A stretch of 64,000 nucleotides of DNA from Bacillus sp. Marseille-Q3570. GTDB lineage: Bacteria; Bacillota; Bacilli; Bacillales; Fictibacillaceae. Made by a program: the position numbers and the translations under genes. The notes under the pieces were generated by a model. The model had not been told where the DNA came from and made no database searches. It saw only the letters and a program-made list of their open reading frames with translations. Positions 16,556-23,648 of this stretch are shown here, piece after piece; positions within the stretch are counted from its first letter, which is position 1, and the number at the start of each line of letters is the position of its first letter. Location of the stretch: positions 124,001-188,000 of the forward strand of contig NZ_CAMGYZ010000007.1 of the NCBI RefSeq assembly GCF_946151055.1. Direction: 5' to 3'.

Positions 16556-17539
16556 ATGGACTTCAACATCATTCGTATTGCAAGAGTCGTCATGAATGTG
16601 ACAGACCTTGATAAGGCAAAAGCCTTTTACGTTGATGCTCTTGGATTCGTAGAAACGGAACGTGATGATGAGCATCTTTACTTGCGGGGATTGGAAGAAC
16701 ATGTACACCATAGTCTCGTCTTAAAAAAAGCGGATGGGCCAGGCGTGCAGGCAATTTCCTATAAAGTGATGGAAGATCGTGATCTGGATACATTATTCAA
16801 GCTTTTTGTATCCAAAGGCATGAAGCCGAAGTGGTTAGAACAAGGTACGCAAAGAGCAGTTGGAAGAACGTTGAGGGTTCAGGATCCTTCTGGCTTGCCG
16901 CTTGAATTCTTTACGGAAATGGAAGGCGTCGAACGTTTGCTTCAACGTTTCGATCTCTATCGTGGTGCCCGTGTCCAACGCATCGATCATGTCAATTGCA
17001 TGGTCCAGAATGTTGAGGCCGCAAAGAACTTCTACATCAATGAATTAGGGTTCAGATGCTCAGAGTATACGGCCACGGAGGATGATCGGGTATGGGCTGC
17101 ATGGCTGCATCGCAAACCTACCGTCCACGACCACGCATTCATGAACGGGAAAGGTCCGAGACTTCACCATATCGGATTCACACTAAGTGACCCGATGAGC
17201 GTCATCCATTGCTGTGATGTCTTGGCTTCAATGGGTTACGCGCATGCGATTGAACGTGGACCTGGCCGACATGGCCTATCCAATGCCTTCTTCTTATACT
17301 TGAGAGATCCAGATGGTAACAGGATTGAAATGTATACAGGGGATTATTTGACAAGCGACCCGGATTTCAAACCGATTCGTTGGGATTTGAACGACCCGCG
17401 GAGAGCGACATTCTGGGGTCATGCTGCACCCGATAGCTGGTTTAATGAAGCGACCGGTGTACTTGACGTACATACCGGTAAAGAAGTTGCCCAAGCAGAA
17501 CCAGTTCTACAACAACGTAAGCCTGATTTCGTAACATGA
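16556..17539 (+). CDS. hpaD: Homoprotocatechuate 2,3-dioxygenase (extradiol, type I)
   Basis: 327 residues with two vicinal-oxygen-chelate (glyoxalase-like) modules. The metal site lies in the C-terminal module: His145 in RIDHVNC, His204 or His205 in LHHIGF and Glu258 in NRIEMYTGDY, the 2-His-1-carboxylate facial triad. Length and motifs match the Brevibacterium/Arthrobacter iron or manganese homoprotocatechuate dioxygenases rather than the unrelated LigB-type HpaD of E. coli. It cleaves the ring of 3,4-dihydroxyphenylacetate. Last gene of the operon, 12 bp after hpaB and before a terminator. Confidence 0.88.
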   Translation: MDFNIIRIARVVMNVTDLDKAKAFYVDALGFVETERDDEHLYLRGLEEHVHHSLVLKKADGPGVQAISYKVMEDRDLDTLFKLFVSKGMKPKWLEQGTQRAVGRTLRVQDPSGLPLEFFTEMEGVERLLQRFDLYRGARVQRIDHVNCMVQNVEAAKNFYINELGFRCSEYTATEDDRVWAAWLHRKPTVHDHAFMNGKGPRLHHIGFTLSDPMSVIHCCDVLASMGYAHAIERGPGRHGLSNAFFLYLRDPDGNRIEMYTGDYLTSDPDFKPIRWDLNDPRRATFWGHAAPDSWFNEATGVLDVHTGKEVAQAEPVLQQRKPDFVT

Positions 17540-17551
17540 TGAAAAAAAGAT

Positions 17552-17590
17552 GGAGGCTGACGATCCAGAATCTCAGCCTCTTGTTCTTTT
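17552..17590 (+). terminator. Intrinsic terminator of the hpa operon
   Basis: GGAGGCTGA pairs with TCAGCCTC, followed by a T-rich tail. An R1 element begins at the tail. Confidence 0.65.
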
Positions 17591-17593
17591 AAA

Positions 17594-18053
17594 AAGGTTC
17601 TTTTCTAAAAGATTGTTGCTTTTGAGTCATTTTAAAAAAATCACCTTGTGCAAGTTGATTGGAGAGCAAGGTGCGAGACTCCTCGAAAATGAAAATCGCA
17701 TGTTCTTCGTGCGATGTAATGCTGCCGAAGCTTTCCTTGTCCTGCGTGGTCAGCGTGCCTACTACCTGAATAATCTCTTCGCAAGGCATGCGACGAGGAA
17801 GCTCGCTTCGACAAGGGCTTTCTTGTAGACGCAGAAGCACAAATGTTTCCTTGAAAAGGAGACTCCTGAGGTCGCAAGGCAACAAGGGGGCTCACCGCAC
17901 GCCCTGCGGAACCGAGCATCCAGGAGCGGAAATCAACGACTTTTAAAAAAAACTTGGCGAGACCAAGCCTTTTGTAGGTCGAGCCTTATTTGCCCTTATA
18001 CCGAAAACTTTCTTTAAGTGCAAAAGCAACAGTGTTTGCGAAAACAGCCTTTT
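17594..18053 (-). mobile_element. R1 element, MITE-like, about 460 bp (copy b)
   Basis: Nearly full-length match to 3,311-3,770 in the same orientation, with ends AAGGTTCTTTTCTAAAAGAT and, on the other strand, AAAGGCTGTTTTCGCAAACA. Differences are scattered substitutions and a few small indels. It encodes no transposase. Frames over it are spurious. Confidence 0.7.
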
Positions 18054-18206
18054 AAAAAACGAGTTTGCACCTGTATTAAAAAGGGAAACTTGAAGTAAGT
18101 TTTTATGTTTGAACGGCAGATTTGCAACAGACCAAACCCTTGCACCTTTCATGACAAATGATATGATTGGATTAGCAACAGGTTAACATTGAAAGGAGTT
18201 TTTGAC

Positions 18207-18662
18207 TTGGCAAAACAAGAAATACCTACAGAACTTTCACCTGAACTCGTTGAATTTTTCCAGGGTGAAAAACTAGTGAACATCGCAACAGTTGATGCAG
18301 AAACCGGGGCTCCTAATGTAAACGCGATCTCCTGGGTGAAAAGTGTCGATGAAAAGCGGATTCGTTTTTCGGTGACGAACAATTCACGTATTGTTGATAA
18401 TATCAAGGCGAATCCAGGGGTTGTCCTGAATATCATCGGTTTGGAGACGGTATATTCGATCCAGGGTAAAGCTGAAATTCTTGAAGATACGATGGAAGGC
18501 GTCAACCTTAAACTTTCTAAAATCGAAATCACTGTGGATGCCGTTTTTGAAAGCATGTTCTGGGGAGCTAAGATCACCCAAGAACCTGCCTATGAGAAGA
18601 CGTATAATCCTGAAAAAGCTAAAGAATTGGATGATGCCGTCTACGCGGCGTTGATGAAGTAG
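18207..18662 (+). CDS. Pyridoxamine 5'-phosphate oxidase-like (FMN-binding split barrel) protein
   Basis: TTG 18207, nine bases after AAAGGAG, gives 151 residues with the split-barrel pattern: LVNIATVDAETGAPNVNAISWV, then IRFSVTNNSRIVDNIKANPGVVLNIIG. These proteins bind flavin or heme and include oxidoreductases and general stress proteins. The substrate is unknown. The earlier in-frame TTG (18189) overlaps the Shine-Dalgarno sequence and is rejected. A terminator follows the stop closely. Confidence 0.7.
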   Translation: MAKQEIPTELSPELVEFFQGEKLVNIATVDAETGAPNVNAISWVKSVDEKRIRFSVTNNSRIVDNIKANPGVVLNIIGLETVYSIQGKAEILEDTMEGVNLKLSKIEITVDAVFESMFWGAKITQEPAYEKTYNPEKAKELDDAVYAALMK

Positions 18663-18669
18663 AAATTCC

Positions 18670-18700
18670 AGGGCTGACGAGCAAATGTCAGTCCTTTTTT
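18670..18700 (+). terminator. Intrinsic terminator
   Basis: AGGGCTGAC pairs with GTCAGTCCT, followed by six T; very like the terminator at 2652. Confidence 0.75.
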
Positions 18701-18727
18701 AAACACAAGAAACCATAAAGGTTAGGA

Positions 18728-18930
18728 TATGTTCAAATTAGAGGACATCTGTTCCGCTATTTGTGACAAATAGGGTTGTTTTCAAAAAATAGAGGACAAC
18801 TGTTCCGCTATTTATCGAGCCCGGTTTTCTCTCGTTTCAGGCATATAAGGTCACTGGTGTCCACTAATTTTCTTAAGATAAAGGTTTAGGGTCTATTAAA
18901 GTCACTGGTGTCCTCTAATAATGGAAAAAG
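18728..18930. repeat. Dispersed repeat R3 (diverged variant)
   Basis: Two direct copies of AGAGGACA-CTGTTCCGCTATTT and two inverted copies of GTCACTGGTGTCC-CTAAT. The layout resembles the ACGGACACC blocks at 5,930 and 61,925 with a changed core. No gene lies between 18,663 and 19,039. Confidence 0.5.
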
Positions 18931-19039
18931 AAAAATAGAAAGTAAAAAATCAAAACGTATATATTTGATAGGTTAAAAAACCTGGTTTTTGTCGTATGAT
19001 AATAGTAGATGATACATAGAAGAATGAAGGAGTACATTC

Positions 19040-19666
19040 ATGGGTACTTACTGGGAGCAACTAAAATATTTTTTAACAGAATTGACGCAGGAAGATATTT
19101 TGCGATGGTTGGATGAGTATCAGAACCTGGGTCCATTTCCGGGAATCCTATTACCTATGCTTGAAGCATTTTTGCCAATCCTGCCACTCGTCTTGTTCGT
19201 TGCTGGGAATGCAGCGGCATATGGATTCTTCTGGGGAGTGTTATTCTCATGGATAGGAACTGTCTTCGGGTCGATCCTTGTCTATATGCTGGTAAGAAAA
19301 TATTCACAAGCAAGATTCTTCAAGTTCATCACACGGAACGATAAAACACAGTCGTTACTGGGTTGGGTTGAAAGGAAAGGATTTGGCTTGTTGTTTGTGA
19401 TCTACTGTTTCCCGTTTACACCATCGGCTCTGATCAATGTCATTTGCGGATTGTCAAAGCTGAACACCTTGACTTACGTCCTTGCTGTCAGCCTCGGAAA
19501 GCTTGTGATGGTGTTCTTCATATCTTATATCGGACATGATTTCTTCTCGATCATCAAAGAACCGATGAAAATGATCATCATCAGCGTGGTGATCTTCGTG
19601 TTGTGGCTGGTAGGGAAATTGCTGGAAAGGAAATTGCACCGCCCTTTAAAAAAGGTCTCCCAGTAA
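19040..19666 (+). CDS. TVP38/TMEM64 (DedA-like, VTT domain) membrane protein
   Basis: 208 residues with about five membrane segments: an N-terminal amphipathic region, FPGILLPMLEAFLPILPLVLF, a glycine-rich re-entrant region (GNAAAYGFFWGVLFSWIG), and FVIYCFPFTPSALINVICGL. This is the VTT/DedA arrangement, a family linked to lipid flipping and envelope homeostasis. Transport substrate unknown. ATG 19040 follows GAAGGAG. The gene is monocistronic and ends at a strong terminator. Confidence 0.8.
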   Translation: MGTYWEQLKYFLTELTQEDILRWLDEYQNLGPFPGILLPMLEAFLPILPLVLFVAGNAAAYGFFWGVLFSWIGTVFGSILVYMLVRKYSQARFFKFITRNDKTQSLLGWVERKGFGLLFVIYCFPFTPSALINVICGLSKLNTLTYVLAVSLGKLVMVFFISYIGHDFFSIIKEPMKMIIISVVIFVLWLVGKLLERKLHRPLKKVSQ

Positions 19667-19688
19667 CAAGAAGCATATTCGATTAATA

Positions 19689-19724
19689 AAATGAGGTAAT
19701 TCAATTTGAATTATCTCATTTTTT
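19689..19724 (+). terminator. Intrinsic terminator
   Basis: AAATGAGGTAATTC pairs with GAATTATCTCATTT, followed by T residues. Confidence 0.8.
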
Positions 19725-19819
19725 ACGTTAAGTTTTCGCAAATTTCAATTCATCAAGAATTTAAGACTATGATATAGCAAAGCCTCATCAAAAAGTTGTA
19801 ATAGAGAGAGGGGAAAGGG

Positions 19820-20572
19820 ATGATCGTTTTAAAAACGAAAGAAGAAATTGAAATGATGCATGAGGCAGGGCGGTTACTCAGTGATTGTCATCGTGCAATC
19901 AGGAATCTCATCAAGCCTGGAATTACAACGAATGAAATTGATCTCTTTGTCGAACAATTTTTAAGTAAACACGGTGCGACTCCTGAGCAGAAAGGATATC
20001 AAGGGTATCAGCATGCAATATGCGCCTCTGTCAATGATGTCGTCTGTCATGGTATTCCCTCAACTGATAAATTGAAAGAAGGCGACATCGTCTCAATCGA
20101 TTTTGTCGTGAACTTGGACGGATGGTTAGCAGATTCAGCCTGGTCGTATCCAGTAGGTAAAATCGATAAAAAAGCTGAGGACCTATTGAAAACTACTGAA
20201 GAGGCGTTATACAAAGGCATTGAGCAAGCGAAGGTGGGAAACCGGATCGGACATATCGCCAATGCGATTGAAACTTACGCAGTGGAAAAAGGATACTCTA
20301 TCGTTCGCGATTTCATCGGTCATGGGATTGGTAGAGAAATGCATGAACCACCGATTGTTCCTCATTATGGTCCAATCGAACAGGGTCCTGTATTGAAAGA
20401 GGGTATGGTTTTAACAATTGAACCGATGTTGAATTGCGGAAGTCATTTCGTGTATGTGGAAAGGGATGGGTGGACCGCCCGAACTGTTGATGAAGAGTTA
20501 TCTGCCCAATATGAACATACAGTTGCCATCACCAGAAAAGGGCCGATTATCTTAACAAATCAATATCGATGA
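19820..20572 (+). CDS. map: Methionine aminopeptidase, type I
   Basis: 250 residues with the pita-bread fold and all five metal ligands: Asp94 (SIDF), Asp105 (ADSAW), His168 (GHGIGREMHEPP), Glu201 (TIEP) and Glu232 (YEHT). It removes the initiator methionine from nascent proteins. It lies outside the ribosomal protein/secY/adk cluster where the main bacillar map sits, so it is probably a second paralogue of the YflG type; that is inference. GAGAGGGGAAAGG precedes the ATG. A terminator follows the stop. Confidence 0.88.
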   Translation: MIVLKTKEEIEMMHEAGRLLSDCHRAIRNLIKPGITTNEIDLFVEQFLSKHGATPEQKGYQGYQHAICASVNDVVCHGIPSTDKLKEGDIVSIDFVVNLDGWLADSAWSYPVGKIDKKAEDLLKTTEEALYKGIEQAKVGNRIGHIANAIETYAVEKGYSIVRDFIGHGIGREMHEPPIVPHYGPIEQGPVLKEGMVLTIEPMLNCGSHFVYVERDGWTARTVDEELSAQYEHTVAITRKGPIILTNQYR

Positions 20573-20576
20573 GCTG

Positions 20577-20607
20577 AAACTGCTGCTTGTATACAGCAGT
20601 TTTTTTA
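20577..20607 (+). terminator. Intrinsic terminator of map
   Basis: AAACTGCTG pairs with CAGCAGTTT, followed by seven T. Confidence 0.8.
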
Positions 20608-20723
20608 TTAGGCTGTTTATTACAATGTTAATTCTAGAAAGATTGAACATAATCTAAAACAGTACTAAGGTACCATCGGAATATCCATCTGAAAACCACG
20701 CAATAATATTTTTATAAAGTTAC

Positions 20724-20774
20724 TTGACAAAAGTAAGTTAATGGCACTATAATTACTTACATAAAGTAAGTTAA
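20724..20774 (+). promoter_or_regulatory. Sigma-A promoter with overlapping GTAAGT operator repeats
   Basis: TTGACA (20724-20729) and TATAAT (20748-20753) are spaced 18 nt apart. AAGTAAGTTAA occupies the spacer, and an inverted repeat ACTTAC-N5-GTAAGT (20755-20771) with AAGTAAGTTAA again follows the -10. The three GTAAGT/ACTTAC copies overlap the RNA polymerase site, as expected for a repressor of the downstream DoxX gene. In B. subtilis the catDE promoter is controlled by DUF24/MarR-type quinone sensors; a similar regulator is plausible here. Confidence 0.65.
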
Positions 20775-20805
20775 GAACAATCAAAGATAAAAGGAGAGGT
20801 TAGGA

Positions 20806-21204
20806 ATGGATTTAGCACTACTATTAATTCGTCTCGTATTCGGTTTGACTTTTGCCGCACATGGAACCCAAAAGTTGTTGGGATGGTTCGGTGGTCATGG
20901 TTTGGAAGGTACAGCAGGGTTTTTCGAATCACTCGGTTTGAAACCTGGAAAAACGATGGCTCTTATGGCTGGTCTAGGTGAAGTCGTGGGCGGATTGTTG
21001 ATTGCATTCGGATTTCTTACAGAAGTCGGTGCAGTTCTAATGATCGTCCCGATGCTTGTCGCAATTTTTAAGGTTCATGGCCAAAACGGCTATTGGGCGA
21101 CAGAAGGTGGTTATGAATACAACCTTGCAATCATCACAGTTGCAGTAGCACTTGTTCTTGCGGGTCCAGGAGCTTACTCGATTGATGCTTTGATGCTCGG
21201 GTAA
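20806..21204 (+). CDS. DoxX-family membrane protein
   Basis: 132 residues, four transmembrane helices: LLLIRLVFGLTFAAHGTQKLLGWFGG at the N-terminus (typical DoxX start), AGLGEVVGGLLIAFGFLTEVGA, and a C-terminal LAIITVAVALVLAGPG. The family includes CatD-type proteins linked to quinone/catechol and thiol stress. Its operator-rich promoter supports inducible expression, and a catechol-producing operon lies 4 kb upstream, but no direct link is shown. AGGAGAGG precedes the ATG. Confidence 0.8.
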   Translation: MDLALLLIRLVFGLTFAAHGTQKLLGWFGGHGLEGTAGFFESLGLKPGKTMALMAGLGEVVGGLLIAFGFLTEVGAVLMIVPMLVAIFKVHGQNGYWATEGGYEYNLAIITVAVALVLAGPGAYSIDALMLG

Positions 21205-21216
21205 AAATAAATATGG

Positions 21217-21253
21217 AAAAGAGTTGATTCTTTTGAATCAGCTCTTTTTTTTT
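21217..21253 (+). terminator. Intrinsic terminator of the DoxX gene
   Basis: AAAAGAGTTGATTC pairs with GAATCAGCTCTTTT, followed by T residues. R4 follows. Confidence 0.8.
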
Positions 21254-21257
21254 GTTT

Positions 21258-21305
21258 CATCTAGCTCAGCCTGCGCAAAGGCTGAGCTTTGCCAAGTTTC
21301 TTTAA
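21258..21305 (+). repeat. Dispersed repeat R4 (short copy)
   Basis: GCTCAGCCTGCGCAAAGGCT then GAGCTTTGCCAAGTTTCTTT: only the second half of the R4 module, right after a terminator. Confidence 0.5.
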
Positions 21306-21396
21306 CATGAAAGCGCTATGGAATGAATGACGTCTAATATCGGTAGATCATGAATATGGTGTATATGACATTGTTTATAGGGAGGTATTAACCGTA

Positions 21397-21624
21397 ATGA
21401 GCAGCTACAGAAAATCCTGGCATCCCTATATCGGACCGAATGATCCTTGTCCGCCCATAGAAATAAAATACTACGAAACTCCGCCAAATCTTTATTTAGG
21501 CTTTCAGCCTCGTGGACTCAAGCAATTCGATCCATCTACAGCTTTGTTTAAGGGTACGTTGTGGCCAGCGTTATATGCGCCATACAGCAATCCTTATAAA
21601 AAGAAACGAGAGGAGGGGGAGTAG
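21397..21624 (+). CDS. cotJA: Spore coat protein CotJA
   Basis: 75 residues, proline- and tyrosine-rich (YETPPNLYLGFQP and LFKGTLWPALYAPYSNPY), the hallmark of CotJA. First gene of cotJABC, a sigma-E-dependent coat operon in B. subtilis. The next gene begins at the base after the stop codon, indicating coupling. The ATG is preceded by AGGGAGG at a longer than usual spacing (about 13 nt). Confidence 0.85.
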   Translation: MSSYRKSWHPYIGPNDPCPPIEIKYYETPPNLYLGFQPRGLKQFDPSTALFKGTLWPALYAPYSNPYKKKREEGE

Positions 21625-21894
21625 GTGGCGCAATCGAAACAGATGCCAAAAGAGTTTTATGACTGGATGAAACAGCTTCAAGAAATTGATTTCGTCCTTG
21701 TCGAGTTGACGTTATATCTTGATACACATCCTGAAGATTTTGATTCCATCAAGCAGTTCAATGAATTTGCTGAAAAAGGAATGAAGTTGCGTCAACAGAT
21801 CGAAAAGAAATATGGTCCGTTGATGCAATTTGGTCAAAGCTACTCCGGATATCCATGGAATTGGGATGACCCTCCATGGCCGTGGCAGATGTAA
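21625..21894 (+). CDS. cotJB: Spore coat protein CotJB
   Basis: 89 residues from GTG 21625, with GAGGAGGGGGAG just upstream inside cotJA. It shows a helical middle part (FYDWMKQLQEIDFVLVELTLYLDTHPED) and a Trp/Pro-rich end (YPWNWDDPPWPWQM) characteristic of CotJB. It acts with CotJA and CotJC in the inner coat. Confidence 0.87.
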   Translation: MAQSKQMPKEFYDWMKQLQEIDFVLVELTLYLDTHPEDFDSIKQFNEFAEKGMKLRQQIEKKYGPLMQFGQSYSGYPWNWDDPPWPWQM

Positions 21895-21929
21895 TCAACC
21901 TACTACTTGAAGGAGGTATGCGCTGAATC

Positions 21930-22499
21930 ATGTGGGTCTATGAAAAAAAACTACAATATCCTGTCAAGGTGAGTAAATGTAATCCGATGCTGGCGAAGTT
22001 TCTGATTGAACAGTATGGTGGAGCAGATGGAGAATTGGCTGCAGCGTTACGTTATCTGAACCAACGATATTCGATTCCTGATAAAGTAGTCGGATTGTTG
22101 ACGGATATCGGGACAGAGGAATTCGCGCATTTAGAGATGATTGCAACGATGGTCTATAAGCTTACGAAAGATGCCACACCGGATGAAATGAAAGAAGCAG
22201 GTCTTGGAGCCCATTATGCAAATCATGATAACGCATTGTTTTACCACAATGCAGCGGGGGTTCCATGGACGGCGAGTTATATTGCAGCTAAAGGAGACCC
22301 GATAGCTGATTTGTATGAAGACATTGCCGCTGAAGAAAAAGCAAGGGCTACATATCAGTGGATCATCAATTTGAGTGATGATCCGGACCTGAATGATAGC
22401 CTCAGCTTTCTGAGAGAACGAGAAATCGTTCATTCACAACGCTTTAGAGAGGCGGTTGAAATTTTAAAAGAAGAACGTGATCGTAAGAAGATTTTCTGA
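21930..22499 (+). CDS. cotJC: Spore coat protein CotJC (manganese-catalase family)
   Basis: 189 residues, a ferritin-like four-helix bundle of the manganese catalase family: GGADGELAAALRYLNQR, TEEFAHLEMIATM (Glu and His ligands) and DIAAEEKARATYQ plus REREIVHSQRF. CotJC is a coat component and candidate peroxide-detoxifying enzyme. Third gene of the cotJ operon, with AAGGAGGT upstream. Confidence 0.88.
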   Translation: MWVYEKKLQYPVKVSKCNPMLAKFLIEQYGGADGELAAALRYLNQRYSIPDKVVGLLTDIGTEEFAHLEMIATMVYKLTKDATPDEMKEAGLGAHYANHDNALFYHNAAGVPWTASYIAAKGDPIADLYEDIAAEEKARATYQWIINLSDDPDLNDSLSFLREREIVHSQRFREAVEILKEERDRKKIF

Positions 22500-22581
22500 T
22501 CATATGACTAAAATCAAGGAAGAAGGAGGGAATCCGGCCATCGCAGGCAAGAGTTCTCTCCTTTTCGTCATTAATAAGGAA

Positions 22582-23385
22582 TTAAACGTTTCCGGTTTGT
22601 TCCTCAGAGCGTTTTTCCTTCGTTTCAGGTTCTTTTTTCTGTCCAGAAAGGAACCAACCAGCAATTGCAATAGCGACTAAAATACTGTAGAAAGTGAATT
22701 TCCATGGGACACTGTGTGCAAAGTGCTCTGAGATGATCCCTACTTTTTTGTGGGCAAGTGTAAGGACAACCAGCTTTACACCGACCCAGGTAACGATAAG
22801 ATATGCCGCTGTTTCAAGCCCTGGACGTTTCTTTAAAATCTTGGATATATAGGTTGCGGCCGTCCGGATCAATAATAAGCCGATCAATCCGCCAAGGAAA
22901 ATAACAGCGAATTGTCCGCCATCCATGCCACCGATCTGAGGAAGTGGTGTGCCCGGTAATGCTAAAGCCAATGCAACCGCTGCTAAAATGGAGTCGACTG
23001 CAAACGCAATGTCTGCAAGCTCTACTTGGATAACTGTTTTCCAGAACCCTTTTGCACTTACTTTTTTTTCTGTTTTTTCCTCTTCATGACCTTCATTTTT
23101 TATACGATGCTGTTTATAAATGTGTTTAAGACCGATGAACATGAGATAAACAGCACCGAGTGCCTGGATTTGCCATACGTTTACGAGAAATGAAATTGCG
23201 AATAAGGCAGCAAATCTGAAAACAAAGGCACCAAGGATACCGTAAAAGAGTGCTTTTTTACGTTGTTCTTTAGGGAGGTGTTTTACCATTACAGCCATTA
23301 CAAGCGCATTGTCGGCTGATAGTAGACCTTCAAGCCCGATCAAAATGAGCAAGGTCCAAGCGTACTCCAACCAAAGTGAATCCAT
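22582..23385 (-). CDS. TerC-family membrane protein (YkoY/MeeY-like), manganese-riboswitch controlled
   Basis: ATG 23385, behind AAAGGAG, gives 267 residues with about seven transmembrane helices. Conserved TerC acidic motifs are visible: GLEGLLSADNALV in helix 1 and ELADIAFAVDSI in the second half. TerC proteins move Mn2+; the B. subtilis homologues YkoY and YceF support metalation of exported enzymes. A yybP-ykoY manganese riboswitch lies in the leader, which favours the YkoY type. The C-terminus is charged (KKEPETKEKRSEE). The longer frame to 23448 lies inside the leader and is rejected. Confidence 0.85.
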   Translation of the reverse strand: MDSLWLEYAWTLLILIGLEGLLSADNALVMAVMVKHLPKEQRKKALFYGILGAFVFRFAALFAISFLVNVWQIQALGAVYLMFIGLKHIYKQHRIKNEGHEEEKTEKKVSAKGFWKTVIQVELADIAFAVDSILAAVALALALPGTPLPQIGGMDGGQFAVIFLGGLIGLLLIRTAATYISKILKKRPGLETAAYLIVTWVGVKLVVLTLAHKKVGIISEHFAHSVPWKFTFYSILVAIAIAGWFLSGQKKEPETKEKRSEEQTGNV

Positions 23386-23446
23386 AATCAAATTCTCCTT
23401 TCGAAAGAAAGACTCGAATCCCTCAATGGCATGAGTCCGAAAATAC

Positions 23447-23570
23447 AAAAAAGACCCTTACCATTAGAGGCAAAGGTCTTGCTAACAACGTAAGTTGCCA
23501 ATAACGCCGAGAGGAAGTGTCCTCTGAATTGACGACGAGATTGTAAAAGCTACTCCCCTTTGAAATTCTA
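23447..23570 (-). promoter_or_regulatory. yybP-ykoY manganese riboswitch
   Basis: On the minus strand the leader reads AAAGGGGAGTAGCTTTTACA, then a CGTCGTCAATT segment, a GAGGACACTTCCTC hairpin, GGCGTTATTGGCAACTTACG and GCAAGACCTTTGCC, followed by GGTAAGGGTCTTTTTTG. This matches the yybP-ykoY consensus (GGGGAGUAGC, conserved internal loops, GCAAGACCUUUGCC) and an intrinsic terminator as expression platform. Mn2+ binding would prevent termination and raise expression of the TerC-family gene. A TTGACA -35 lies upstream at 23600-23605 on the minus strand. Confidence 0.88.
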
Positions 23571-23648
23571 TGGTAATCATCAGGATGAACAAGCCTTCTT
23601 GTCAATGGTTTTTCTCAGAAGTATCTATCCTTTAAATTACCCAAACAA

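Noticed and set aside
21308-21321. cre-like sequence TGAAAGCGCTATGG upstream of cotJA
   Set aside because: Only one half site is good, it borders an R4 repeat, and catabolite control of a sigma-E coat operon is not expected.
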